From NCBI GenBank assembly GCA_905250125.1, contig CAJNOL010000187.1, positions 124,702-188,701 of the forward strand: a stretch of DNA of 64,000 bases. Direction: 5' to 3'. A program made the position numbers and the translations under genes. This DNA is from Rotaria sordida. Lineage: Eukaryota > Rotifera > Eurotatoria > Philodinida > Philodinidae. The notes under the pieces were generated by a model. The model was given only the letters and a program-made list of their open reading frames with translations, was not told the DNA's origin and ran no database searches. Shown here in pieces: positions 25,130-38,800 of this stretch; the first letter of the stretch is position 1, and each line of letters begins with the position of its first letter.

Positions 25130-25350
25130 AGACTCGAATTCTTATCAATGGATCGAGAGGGTTCAATAGCATTTCAATTAATAAAACTATTAGTTGATCA
25201 ATTAAGTTTGAATTCTAGAAGTTATGGACGATTTTGTATACAAAAACGTCCATAACTTAGTAAGTTCAAACTTAATTGATCAACTGAAAGATTGTACTCA
25301 TAAAAATACTATTGATCTCTCTCAGTTTATTAATAAGAATCCGAGCTCGA
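25130..25350. repeat. About 220-bp palindromic foldback
   Basis: The core pairs AGTTGATCAATTAAGTTTGAA with TTCAAACTTAATTGATCAACT, and AAGTTATGGACG with CGTCCATAACTT, around a short centre near 25238. Weaker pairing extends outward to TTCTTATCAATGGATCGAG against its counterpart near 25330. There is no coding content. It is probably a small foldback transposon or a decayed MITE. Confidence 0.8.
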
Positions 25351-26311
25351 CATCGATCTATAGACTGATTCAACTTTTAACATAAATTTCTCCTTCACTC
25401 CGAGATTGAATGAACATGATCTCAGGTTAGACGCTAACATATATAAATCATCGTGAAATTGTTAGTTGAATATTATGTATCAATTTATTCTTTCAATAGA
25501 TATGGCCTTTGAATTACAAATATGCAAATATTGATAATTCATCATCAACACAAAGTTTAGCTAATCTTAAAGATTCGAATATAAAAAAACAACAAACCTA
25601 ATATTTAATCTATATACTAAAATAAGTAATCTTCAAAATATGATAATTATTTAAACCTTTCAGTAGTACTGATTTAAATTCATTAGGTAAATATATTCGT
25701 CTGATCAATTAAATGCAAATTCAAAAACGATCGATTATTCCATAGAATTATATTGTTGATTAGATAGCTGTTTTTTATTGCTTTAGAATAATGAATACGT
25801 TAATACCATTGTGAATACTATATAGATAAATATAGTTTTTCATATGTCTGTACTTCCATAGAATAGAATTAGGTATTTTCTCTATGGAATTAGAAAAAAT
25901 CTCAAGAACTCTTTTTTTTTAATTATAAATAAAAATTTGTGTCTATTCTATTTCATATTTTGATATACTCTTCATCGAATATATCGAATATTAGGAAAAT
26001 ATTCAAAATCTATGAGAATTATAAAATAATTTAAATAACATAACTTAACTAATCTCTTGTGGTAATCAATTAAATATTTGTGAATTCGAACTTCATGAAA
26101 GAGAACGTAATTACTAAACTAAAATTAAATTGTAAATTCAATTAATCGATGATTTCGTTGTTTTTTTTGTTTTTTATTGAAATTGACAATACAACATTTG
26201 TTTTATTACTGATTTTCGATTGCAAAATAATCAATCAGAAATACATCATACAGCAATAAAACAAAGATCTGTTATTATTGAGAAAGAAAACTATTTATAT
26301 TGACATTAAAA

Positions 26312-28647
26312 TCAAATAGATTGTTTATTCCCAAACCAGAATGATTCAACCAAACGTTTTATTTGTGAAGTATAATTCTAAAATCAAGCAAAATAAATTA
26401 AAGAAAAAACTTATTCTCAAAAAAAAAAAAAATAACAAACTTTTGTTTGTTCAACTGATTGAACTGGTTGTGGATGAGCATCAAGACATTTTTGATAACG
26501 TAACTATTTAAAATAACATAAATAGAAAAGAAAATATAATCCAAAAAAAAAGAAAAATGTTTTTTTGATTTACTTTACAAGCAGCTTCTATATTTTTACA
26601 TAGTTGAATGCATGATGGTTGACAATAAAATACATGACATTTAAATGAATTATCTGCACAATGAATAATTATTCCACAAAAACTATAAATGAAAAAAAAA
26701 TTATATTTATTAAATAAAGATTAAAATTAGTTTACCGAATATCGTGTCCAACACCAAGAAATGAAAGATAACGAATACGACAATCGAGTAACTGTTCTTT
26801 TGAATCCTATAAGAAAAAACAGAATAATGAAAAAAGTTTTTTTCTTTGAAAAATTCGACATACATCACCATCTGAACAAACAATAATTGATGTTGGTGAA
26901 ATTTTAACTACAACTGAAATCCATTGATCATCTGGTACTGTCGTTGCTATTTTTTCGATTGCTGGTCGTAAAATATTCATTCCACCAGGCTGTTCAACAT
27001 ATGTACAACCTAAATATTTACATGGTAAATTATTCTTTTGTTCTTCCATTGGTGTTGGAAATTGTGCTAAAATTGAAACAAAAAAAATTTAATTTTAATA
27101 AAAAAAAAAAAAAAAAAAAACTCAATGTTCAAATCTTTACTATTTGTAATATCATTCTCAATTGAATCAGGAAATGATGTTGGTCTATATAAGATAATTT
27201 CAAAAAATTTTACATAATAAAATTTCTTTTGTTTTTTGAAATTTACCGTTTTTGGTTTAATATTCCATCATTTGAAATTTCTGTTGTATGATTTAATAAG
27301 CCACGTTCAATCATTAGATTTTTACATACATCACGTAATGTATTTGCAATTATTCTTGCCGATGTATTATCACAACGAAATACATGACATTTATAAATAT
27401 TTGTTGTAAGATTTTTATCTTTTGCAACATAAGCAAAATCTCTAAAAAATCAAAATTTAAAAAAAGAAAGAAATTTTTATTTTTTTCAAACCTTGAATTT
27501 TCTCTTCCAACTCCCCAAACTCGAAGTGATGTTATTGATTGTTTATGTAATATAGTCATTTCAATAGGATCAATTAAAAGTATATTTGTATTATTAATAT
27601 CCATATAAAGATCTTTACCATCACCCCAACGACTAATTGAATCATTAATTCCACGTGTTAATTCATAAATACAACGATTTACAGAATGACTAATTTTTTC
27701 CTTTGTTAAATCTTCTTCATTGATTATTGTCCAACCAAGTGAACGTACATAAAAACGATGTTGTTCAGAATTATCATTTAATGTCTAACAAAAAAAAAAA
27801 AAAAAATATTCATTGAGGAGAAAGAAATGTTGAAGATGTATTTTGTAAGCAAAATAAATTTACTCGAATAGAATTATCTGATTCACTTTTATTTAAGAAG
27901 GAATTAATTTCAAAACATGTATCATTCGATGATGATGAAAGTGTTAATGATGGAGAATTTATCATTGATTGTGGTCGATCACGTGTTACAGTACCAGTAA
28001 ATTTATGCCAATAATAAACACCTTGTTCATCTAAAAACAAAAAAAAAGTTTTTTTTTTTTTTATTATATTAAAACTTGATAGAATTATAAATTCTTACCT
28101 TCAAAACGTTCCCAACCTAATGGAAGGTTTATATCATCATCCATCTAAAATAAAACTTTGATTTATATAAAATAAAAGAAATAAATACGAACTGTTATTG
28201 TTCGTTCTATAGATATTTGTATTCCGCTATCTGTTGATTCAGTTGGTGATGAAATATTTTCCGAAAGAACAGGATTTCTATAAATAAGAAAAAAAATTAA
28301 TATTTAACGAAGAAGAAAAAAAAAAGAATAATTATTTCTTACGAATTAAAATGATATCCATTTGTCATACTAACTAAAAAAACAAATGAAAAGAAAATAT
28401 AATTGATTAATAAAATCAAAAAAAAAAAAAACAAAAGAAACAAAGCTAAATGAATTTTTTTTGTTTTTATTTAATAAGACAATTAGACTTTACCATAATT
28501 TTCAAATAAAGGATTTTCAAATGTAATCCAATAATTTGTCTTTCGAATATCTTTCCAATAATTTAAATGATGATTATATTTTAAACGATAATTATTCAAT
28601 GATTTTTCTAATCCATGATTAGTTTTTATATGCATATCTCTGATCAT
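26312..28647 (-). CDS. APBB1: FE65/APBB-family adaptor: WW domain plus two PTB domains
   Basis: About 13 exons give roughly 508 residues. A WW domain lies near residues 96-126 (NLPLGWERF, GVYYWHKFTGTV). The first PTB is about 170-320 (FYVRSLGWTIINEEDL, WGDGKDLYMDI, SLRVWGVGRENSRDFAYVA, YKCHVFRCD). The second PTB is about 345-480 (CKYLGCTYVEQPGGMNIL, CRIRYLSFLGVGHDIR, FKCHVFYCQP, LRYQKCLDA). This order and the GVGRENSRDFAYVA motif are diagnostic of FE65 proteins. These bind the NPxY tail of the amyloid precursor protein family and act in transcription and adhesion signalling. The vertebrate paralogue cannot be assigned, so the symbol is generic. The second W-like position of the WW domain is less conserved (RDRPQ). 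The last exon (26312-26377) holds a short basic tail like the KR-rich C-terminus of FE65. Confidence 0.9.
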
Positions 28648-28958
28648 GATCTGTTATTTGTTACACAGATCAATGTTTTTTTTTCTTTTTATTCCGCTCA
28701 GGAAATAGTAGATGAAAACGGCTAATAATCATCGACTGTTCTTTTCTCTCTTTCCCTAACTATAAAAAAAAAAGGGAAATCGGAGCAAACAATCTTTTCT
28801 CTTTCGCTCTTTTTTTTCTCTCTATACATAACAACAATTTACGATTATTAAGAAGTCAGTATCTTTCATTGTATATTCGTCAAGCTCAAGAGTTCAAATT
28901 AGCATACGAGTAATAGAAACACAGAGAGAGAAAAAGAAAACTAAATATAATATAAATA

Positions 28959-29002
<44 letters not shown>

Positions 29003-29874
29003 ATCGACTTTTTTTTTCTCTGCTGATCTCAAGTAAATTTGCATAAAAAGACGAAAGCAATGATGCGAGATTGGCTGAAGGTTGATTGAAAAATCTAGGC
29101 GTCTTTCCCGAGAATAGTAATAATCAGTTATAAGAAAAAAAAACATTATTTGATTAGAACATAGAAAACAACAACATCAATATTAGAAACTAACTAACTA
29201 ATCAAGTGCTCTTCTTCGAAGATGCTCCAACAACGGCGAGTTCTCTTTTTTTTTTTTTTCTCTCAATATGCAGATCATCGAAAGAGAAGAATAAATTTGA
29301 TCAAGTTTTTTTCTTCTTCTTCTTCTTCTCTCTTGTGTATGTCTACAAATGCACTTTATTATTCCTTAGAGATTTTTTCATCACTACTCATCATTATCAA
29401 TCTTTGGTTTAAGAATATACATGCAATCAATGCGATATGATTTTAAATTCTAATGTAAACAAAAGAAAAAAAAAAAAACTAACTTCTCTTACTTTTTTTG
29501 ATCGATACATAGTTGTGATTTAAATTTAACCAACGAATATTTTTAGATCTAAATGATGGTGCTACATACAATGTACATAAATAAATGGAATATAGCGCTA
29601 AGAAATAGTGAAGACGTTTTTTCCAAAATATAAGAAAAATGAAAATAATTTTCTTTAATTTTAAATCTTTTTTTATATTTAATTTTATAACTTCGAAAAA
29701 TTTTGTATTATATTTCTTTGAAATAGATAAAATTTTTGAATAGATTATAAAAAGAATTGCACAACTATATTGTGAAGATTTATTTCAGCAAACAATGAAT
29801 ATGTGTTTTTTTTTTTCAATTTGATTATCTTTAGATTTTCTTCTTTATTCTTTTGTATAATATCGACTAGGCAA
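28648..29874. promoter_or_regulatory. Divergent intergenic region between FE65 and RAD17, with an AT microsatellite
   Basis: About 1.2 kb separates the two divergent start codons. It holds an (AT)n run at about 28954-28998, several pyrimidine runs and no convincing exon. An acceptor-like TATCGACTAG ends four bases before the RAD17 ATG, which may mark a leader-splicing site. The short frames over 29206-29440 are T-rich and low in complexity. Confidence 0.4.
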
Positions 29875-32800
29875 ATGTCTCGTCGTATACCTTCATTTTC
29901 GGATCTTAATATCCGATCTGAACAGCCAATAAAACGTTTTAAAACATCTGAAATTTCTATTGATTCTTCATCTTATCGTAATATATTTGAACAATTTAAT
30001 GATGTTCCACCATCACCAACATTAATAACAAATACAGAAATAAAAATTCCAAAAACTTTTATATCAAAATTATCATCACAACAATCTTCATCAACATCAT
30101 CAACAATAGCACGTTCAATAATGTCAAAAAAATTTAATCAACAAAATGATGAACTTTGGACAATGTTATTTCAACCTAAAAAACGTCATGATCTTATTCT
30201 TCATCCAAGAAAAATTAAAGAACTTGAAGATATACTTCAAAGATCATGTGAAATTGTTAAAACAAATAAAGTAAATGATCATTGATTATTATTTTCTATT
30301 GAATAAAAGAAAAAGATTTGTTTTTCTTTTTATTATCCAGCGACCATCTAAATTAATACTTATTTCTGGTCCATCTGGTTCTGGAAAATCAACATGTCTA
30401 CGAATACTAGCTGCTTCATTGAATATTAATATTGTTGAATGGGAAACTCGAACAACAACAGCTTTAACAAGTACTGTATTAGATGAACAACGAGGTTAGT
30501 TCTTCTATAATATCACATCATAATTATAAAGTTTAATTCATTGTACACAAATTTCAAATCAGATCTGCCTTACAAAATGCTGATTCTTGTGTCATCAGAT
30601 ACATAATTAAATTCTGAACAAAATGGAAAATGTGTTCATTTTAACAGTTGAAACATGTAGGCTACTTTGAATCAATCGAAAATCGTAGTTCAGATTTGTT
30701 CGGAACCAGCTTTTTGTTCGATATTTCAACGTTTTCTATTTCGAAAGTTTTTCTTAAGTTTCAGCAGATCCGTTTCTAAAAATTCTCTATAATTTTCTTG
30801 CTTTTTTTTTCATTTTAACATTTGTATGAGGGATTAGATTGTTGATCTCGCTAACTTTGCTCTGAAGTGAAAAGTCGATTTGAAAAAAATAATGTAGACA
30901 GTTTTGTAGAGAATTAAATTTTCTATTTACTAGTATAAAAACTAAAATTTAAATTAATTTTTAAATACTTCAAAGATAGAAAATACAATTGGCCTATTTA
31001 TTGTGGAGCATCCATTATTGTTTTTTTCTCTCGAGGAAAATTTTTTTCATTTTGGTGGCAGATTCTACACTTCTACCGAACCGGTCTTCACCATTCGGAA
31101 AATATTTTATACATTATACCATTTTTCTTAGATAAAATTTGTTGGGAACAAGTTTGCTTAATTGTATCAAAATAATCAAACAATGTTGTTTCAAGAGCTA
31201 TTAGTTTTATTTTCTTCTGTTCGTCTACATTGTTTTATTACTTGAGCTAAACTTATATCAGAAATGTTTTGGTAAAGATCATATTTAGATTTGGATCGTC
31301 GTTCGAAAAGAAAAGTCAAGTTTGTCTGAAAAAACTGACGAGGGAACTGGCCACTTCCGATTTCAACGATTTTTTTTTGTCTATAAATACTACATAGAAT
31401 TCTAAAAGGATTTAAGTTCCTATTGATATTTGAGTAAGCTATCGAATTTTTATCATGTCCATTTTCTAGAGACACTAGGTTTCGAGAGAACTCAATTAGA
31501 CGAACGTCCATAAAAAATTCAAAAGTTTTAAACAAAGTTTCTTTGAGATATGAAACTTTTAAGATATAGATCTGCGTCCATAGAAAGTCTATACAACATG
31601 CATTTTTTGAAAGCTTCATATCTTGAAGAGACTTTGTTCAAAACTTATGAATTGTTTTTATGAAACCTAGTCTCTAGTTGAGTTCTCTATATGTGCAAAG
31701 TTTCAGATCAAAATTCGAATATACGAGGCTTCTGAAAACTTGGTGCTGCTAGAGAATAGACATATTAAAAATTTTTTAGCTTAATCAAATACGAATAGGA
31801 GCCTAAATTTTTTTAGGATTTCTATTAGAACACTATGTAGTATCTATAAGCAAAAAAAAATCATTGAAATCGGAAGGGGACAGCTGATGAGATTTTCTTC
31901 TGAGTGAGAAAATTCAAGCTTTGAAATTTAACAATCAGTTGAGGTGTAAATGACTCTTTATAATGAATGTTTTATGAATTCATTCTCATTAACCAATTAA
32001 TAATGATCCAACAAACTGGTCGGACCGAACCAGTTCTTTTCAAAAGAGTTGAACTGTTCAGTTTCTTTGACGACTAGAACAGTTACTCAATAGAATTACT
32101 GCATTACCATTGTCAGTAGACATAGTTCATATGAAAAGAACTAGTCATTTGGTACAGTTCTCGAAAAAGAGTCGGTTCATAGAATTGTGAATTATCATAG
32201 ATCTATTCGTAACTTTGCTCGAGTGCCTTCCTGTTTTCTTTTTGTAAGATATAAATGAATTCTTTTCAATTTCAACAAATTTATTCTCTCAAAAATAATA
32301 TAATAATTAATAAACTTTTCAGTTATTTACATGATTAAATAACTCACAATATTTTTTTTATTAGAATGCCTTGAATAAATATAATTAAGTCTTCTTTTCA
32401 GTTCATATATTACAATTAGAAATCTTTGTTTTTTTTTGTATCTCTAAACGTCTTTTTTTTTGCAATTGAAATTCAGATGATCGTCAATGGATTGAATCTC
32501 AAAAACGTTCATTTCGCACTTTTGTATTTCAATCAACTCGTTATTTATCATCATCAACAAGTAATTCTAGTAATGGTTTAATATTTGAAAATGATAATGA
32601 ACAGTCAATTAAATCACAAGCATCATCATCAACTAAACAATTAGTATTAATTGAAGTAAGTTAATACATTTATTAATTGAATAAAACAAAAAGCAAAAAA
32701 AAAATAAATTCAAACTACATATTGATAATTATAGCTTATAAAAAAAAAGAATAGACAAGAAAGGAAGAAATTAGAAATAGAAAAAAATATATTTGTTCTT

Positions 32801-35800
32801 AAAATAAATATTCTTATTAAGCATTTGATCAAGCACTGCTTTCAGTTTTTGTTTTAAAACCAATATTTGATATTGATACTGGTAAAGTAGGCATTGGTTC
32901 TTTTCGTACAACTCGAACAATTGCTATTATAATAACACCTAGAACAACACCAATAAGTAAACCAACAATAATAGCTGTTGCTTGTGAACCACTTGTATAT
33001 TTTTCAGTATAAGCTACTTTTCCAACTTTATGAGTTGACATATATTGTGTTGAAGATTTTAATGAACCAGATTCTGCTCGTACTGGTGCAGTAGAATTAT
33101 CTTCTAATATTAAATCAAATTGAAAATTTCCATTATCAATAGCTTGTCTTAACGTATCAGTTGCTGTTGCAGCTGTTGGTTCACTATCATCAAAACCTGA
33201 TTGTGTGCCTGGTTTTAGTGTTCGACCAAGAACAGTAAAAAAAACTTGTACACTATTATCGGCAGTTTCATGATCAATTTCTACATCAGATATACGTGAA
33301 AATTTAATTTGCATTATACGTGCTAAATTCATATGTGTTCGTATGTTTAATTGACGTCTACTTATTTTATTACCATCAATAAGACCTTCTTTAATTGTAC
33401 ATGTAAAAACAAGATGTAAATATTCATAATTAAGTGCACGATAACATAAACTTATATCAAAATCAAATTGATCTCTATCATGAGACATTTCATAAAATTC
33501 ATATTCAACATCTTCAGTAATAATACTTAATGGTGATGGATTGGATGGATCTCGAAATCGATACATTCTTAAATATAAACTTACTGGATAATCAAATTGT
33601 TTTGGTCGATCAGGTGGTGCCAAAGCCATTGGTGAACGCATTGACCAGCCATATTCAACATTGGTTGCTGCCCATGTTTCACCTGTTGTCATACCAGTAT
33701 CTGGCTCAACCATAGCAGGAAATCGATCTATTGATGTTGTTAATATTGTACATCGAATAGTATTGCCACGACAAACTAAAAATGACGAAGAAAAGAATAT
33801 TTTGAAAAAAAAACCGTTCTGTTTTTCTTTTTCTTACGTCGAAATCCATTAAATTCCCAAGCATTTTCAGGTGGATTAAATATTATTTGAGCTTCATGTT
33901 TAACAAAAAATCGTATTGGATCACTAATAGGACTAACATCAGGAATGTCTACACCACTATTAATTTTACATGAACCAACACGAAGATCCATAATATAAGT
34001 TAAATTATTTGTATAATCATGAATAACGGATTGAAAATCTTCTGCACCAGGTGGCATGAAATCATAACGTAAACGTCTTGAACCACTTTCACGACCTTGA
34101 TCATAACGTAAATGAAATCGTTCCCATCGTGGTGCACGTGATGTTGAAGTTTCAACACGAACACTAAAATGATTTGGCCAAATGACACCAGCATCTTTAA
34201 GTGATATTAAAGTTTGACCTGGACCACTAGCACAAAAAACACCTTTTGGTGGTGATAATGCATCAGCTGTTTCCATAATACCTGGTCGAAATGCAAGAAC
34301 ATTATATATTTCATCAACTTCAGCTATTTGTGTGCCATTTGGAAAGACATATGAACCACTAATCATTGCTTGAATAGGAATAGCAAATTTAGCATCAGTT
34401 ACACCTGGCATAGCAACTCCATCTTGAGCAAATGTCCATATACGTCGTACTGTTCGATAATCTGTTTTATTGACATAACAACTTTGCCATTTATGAACTG
34501 GAATTCCACGTACTGTATCTGTACCAAGATATACTGGTGTAACTCGTCGACTTTGATCATCACTTGAAAATAAAAGAAATTCATTCAGTGGACGAATATG
34601 CCATGCACCATTTGGTAATCTTATTGCCGATGCACCATCTAATATAAAAAAAAAAACTACTATAAAAAAAGAATCGTTAAAAGTTTAATATAAATATACC
34701 CATATCATTTTCTGTTGGAATATCCGTTACAACACAATATTGTCCTTGATAATAAGTTGATTTCTTATTAGGACCATAGTAAAAATATTCAGCATCAATA
34801 AAGCCATTTTTATTTTTAACTATAATTAATTTATTAGCATCGTAATCATAAAGATATTCAAGCATAGTCATTTCACTAGGTAATGTTATATTTATAATAT
34901 GCTTAATTTCGACACGTTCTAGACCAAATTCAGCTTTATTTGGAAATCTAGGCATTGGTGGTGCAGGTAATGATGAAGGTGTAGGTGGTGGATTAATTGT
35001 ACATAAATTTGGGTCACCATTCCAATCAGTAGGTGGTGTTGGATCTTGTGCTTGATATTTAGCGATAAATAATAGCAAAAGAAAAACAACTCCCTTTAAT
35101 CGATGCATTGTTAGTTTGCTTAAAAGAAAAAATAAAAATGATATGAAACTGTAACTTGTTTAGCTGTAAAATAGAAAACTGATAAGATAAAAAAACAAAA
35201 AACTTCTAGATACACAAAAAAAAAAAACGAAGATATAGTTTGCCAAGTAGTTATGTGTTGTTGTTTAAAGATAAGACAAAAGAATAAATATAACTTAAGA
35301 ATTTAGTATTTTTTTCTGCTTATATAATGTTTATTTTAGGATTTACCAAATGGTTTCTATTCAGATGTAACATCATTTCATTCTATTTTAAGGTGAATTG
35401 CATGATAAAATTAGAAACAAAAAAAAAATAACAAACTAAATAAACAATTTCTTTTTTTCTTTTTTTTTTTTTTGTTTTATATAGAGAATTAAAACGTATA
35501 GCATATCATCCAATTGTATTTATAATAACTGATAATAGTTCATTATCAACATTTAATAATCCTAATGTATTATTTTCATTATCAGTTGTTGATGAATTTA
35601 AAATTGAACAGATCAGGTTAGATTTAGATTAAAAGAAGAGAAAAAAAAAAACGAGAATTTCTTTTTTATTTTCATATAGTTTTAATCCAATTGCACCAAC
35701 TTATATGAAAAAAGCTCTTCAATTAATTATTCAGCAAGCATCTTTATTAGTAAATTTGTATATAAAATTAATTATCAATCTCGTTTTGTTTTTGTTTTTT

Positions 35801-38800
35801 TTTTTTGGATTTTAATAGAAATTAAACCCACCATCACGTGATTGTATTAATGATATTATTCAAACAGCAAATGGTGATCTTCGTTTAGCAATTAATACAT
35901 TACAATTTTCTAGTAAATAGATCTTAAATAGAATTTAATCCTTTCAGAACAGGAGTTACTTGTGAAGAAAATAGAATATTTTGTATAGACTACCAAGGAC
36001 TACAGATGTAGAAAAATTGATTAGGAGATATTACGAAACCAACAGTTATGTGATGCGAATATAGAAATTCAATATATATTAAAGATCACAAAAGTGACTT
36101 TTCTACATGACTCTTTGTCATTGTTTTTCACCACGGTGAACTCCCATTTATCAATTCGTGACTACACAGCTGTTCCTATACAAATTGAATTTTTTCTGCT
36201 ACGAAAAAAAAGTAAATGCTTTCAGGATGCTTGCTCATGACCGGCGTTTTCAAACAGTATCATAAGTTAGTGTTGTGAGTTGTTTCAAAACTATCACGTA
36301 CATATATGTAATCTGTTCGGAAGGAGTTAATAAAAAAAAAGTTATTATATGAATTTTTCATTTTTGTTTTAGGTAATAGTAAAGTTAAATTTTCAATAGG
36401 AAAATTTAATTCAAAAGATACATGTTTATCATTATTTCAAGGACTTGGTCGAATTTTATATAAAAAAGGTTTTTGATTTCTTTTTTTGTTTGAAATTAAT
36501 CAAAATATTGATTATAGATTCAGAAGAAAATTCAATAGATGAAAATACAAAAACTCAACCTGAAGTAGACGAATGTGAATCTTTTATTTTTTGTTTTTTA
36601 TTGATAATTGATTATTTTAGAATCTTATTGAACAATGTCATATATCAGCACCGACATTTATTGGTTTTTTATTTGAAAATTATATTGATTTTTATTCGAC
36701 AATTGATGATGCAGCTCAATTATGTGATTATCTTAGTTTAACTGAACATATTCTTAATGAATGGGAGGTAAAAAAACTAAAAATAAAAAATTCATATCAA
36801 TAAAATTTTAGATTTTAGTCACGTTTACAACTTTCAACAATATCATCAAGTATAGCTTGTCGAGCAGTACGTTTATGTAATTCCGTTCCAATTAATCGAG
36901 GTTTTAAACCTTTACGTAAACCACAAGATAATGATGTTAAAACAAGAGTATATGATTTTTATTTATTTAATTAAGAAAATAATATTTATTTTTATAGATA
37001 AAAAAAAATCGAACATTATTGTCAACAAATAAACTATGTCAATTTTTTTTCTTCATTTTTGTTAATTAGAATTAAAAATATATATTATGTTTTATAGATT
37101 ATGGTTGTTCAGAACAAGAATATTTTTCTACTGTTTTACCTTATCAAGCGTTTCTATTAAAAACTTCAAGATCTTCAACGACAAGTAAGAGAATAATGTT
37201 CATCATCTACAGATTTACTCAACCATAATCTAATAGAATTGATATACGAATATAGTCTCCTACAGTTAAAGAGGTATATTAAAGAAAGTAGTAAACAAAA
37301 TTGATCATATGACAAGTATATGTCCGACGCCATTGCTCACGCGTTCTTCGTGTTTTGCTTTTGGAACGCGTTTCGCCAATGTTCTTCCAGTGAGTCCTAA
37401 ACTATGGAATGTCAAAGAGTGCGAAATTGCCTCGTGAATCTCTGATTTATACAACATTGATATATCGATCATGCCGCAAGGCATAATCATTTACCATCAT
37501 GTTAAACATAGATAGATAGATATGGATAAATTCTTGTGCCTAGATCCTATTTTCTTGCAATCAATAGATTAGATCACATACTCATTTATATAACATTGAA
37601 CAATCAATCCAACAATATTAAATAATTTGATAATATTTTAAAGTCATAGTACTTGATTCGTTTCTATCCTATGAACGAAATAATTTTTTTAAATCATCCT
37701 ACACAGCCATTTGAATTAGAGTTATTACATAGTCTTTAAACTAACGTCATTAGATAGTCATTTTAACAGTGTTACAGATAGACAATAATGAATTCTCGTT
37801 TCTAGACTACATTCTTAACATCTACGAAAAATAAATAGGTGAATTCCTATTTCTAGACCATAACTTTCTAATATAAGGAAAATATATGAAAAAAAAAATT
37901 TTTATTTTAGATGCAACAAATCGTTCAATTCTTGATATTGGCTTTATTGACCGACATACAAAAAAATGGTATGTTTTCATCGAGTTAGCACTCTTGGGAT
38001 AAAAGAACTTCTTGTCTTACTTCTCAAAAGAAATAGAACAGAATTAGTTTCTACTCAATATGATTGCTCTGACATCATATACATTTACGATATTCAATAA
38101 TAAACTATTTATAAATAGTAAATGAGTTTTATTTTTGTCAGTATACTTAATATCAAAATATTCATAAGCAACATAAATTTTACTTTAGTTCTATGTAGTT
38201 TTAAATATCGAGTTTATTTATATTCTATTTTTTTTATTCAAAGAACATAAAATATATACTTATTATTTTTATTTCGTTAGACTAAACAAATAATAAACTG
38301 AAAAATGAAAAAATTTCCTGAGAAGAAATTATTTTTGAAGTTTAAAATAAATATCAAATCTCACGATCTATAAACTCCTAAGATTTGTTATTTTGTTTCT
38401 TTCAACAGAATTTCTCAACTTTTTTTCTGTATCAATAAATCAAAAGAACAGATAATTATTATTTCATATTTATTATTGACATCGAACAGAGAATATCATA
38501 GAAAACATATCCGACCTTGAGTTTCTAGAAAACAAAAAGAAAAACTTTTGTAGATTAAAAAGTCTTTTACTAACTATTCATATAAATCATAAATTCAAAC
38601 TTGTTGATTTTTCAATATTACAGTCATTTCATACAATCTACAATTATTCTCTTATTCAAATTCTTAATCTTCTTAAATATTCCATAAATAAGCTATATCA
38701 GATGTGGCTAAACTACTTGAATGACAAGACCAAATCTTTATAGCTATTTTTGTTAATACAGAACACGAGTGTCATCGTATTATTCCTTACAAGGAAAAAT

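Larger units (their letters stand above)
20131..26311. other. Gene-poor AT-rich region
   Basis: No chain of phase-compatible exons and no family motif was found on either strand over about 6 kb. It carries a telomere-like array (22047-22070), a degenerate G-rich relative near 23603-23635 and a palindrome (25130-25350). A short coding-like trace lies at 22142-22211. It separates the RPL5 pseudogene from the 3' end of the FE65 gene. Confidence 0.5.

Noticed and set aside
29206..29440. Two overlapping plus-strand frames upstream of RAD17
   Set aside because: Poly-Phe and poly-Ser translations of T-rich and TTC repeats in the promoter interval; not coding.
31191..31619. 142-residue minus-strand frame in RAD17 intron 2
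   Set aside because: It falls largely within foldback copy C and is an accidental frame through an inverted repeat.
37300..37500. Less AT-rich block in RAD17 intron 13 with a frame resembling the end of a LINE reverse transcriptase (..SPKLWN..)
   Set aside because: Only a few residues look alike and no reverse-transcriptase motif is nearby; too weak to call a mobile element.
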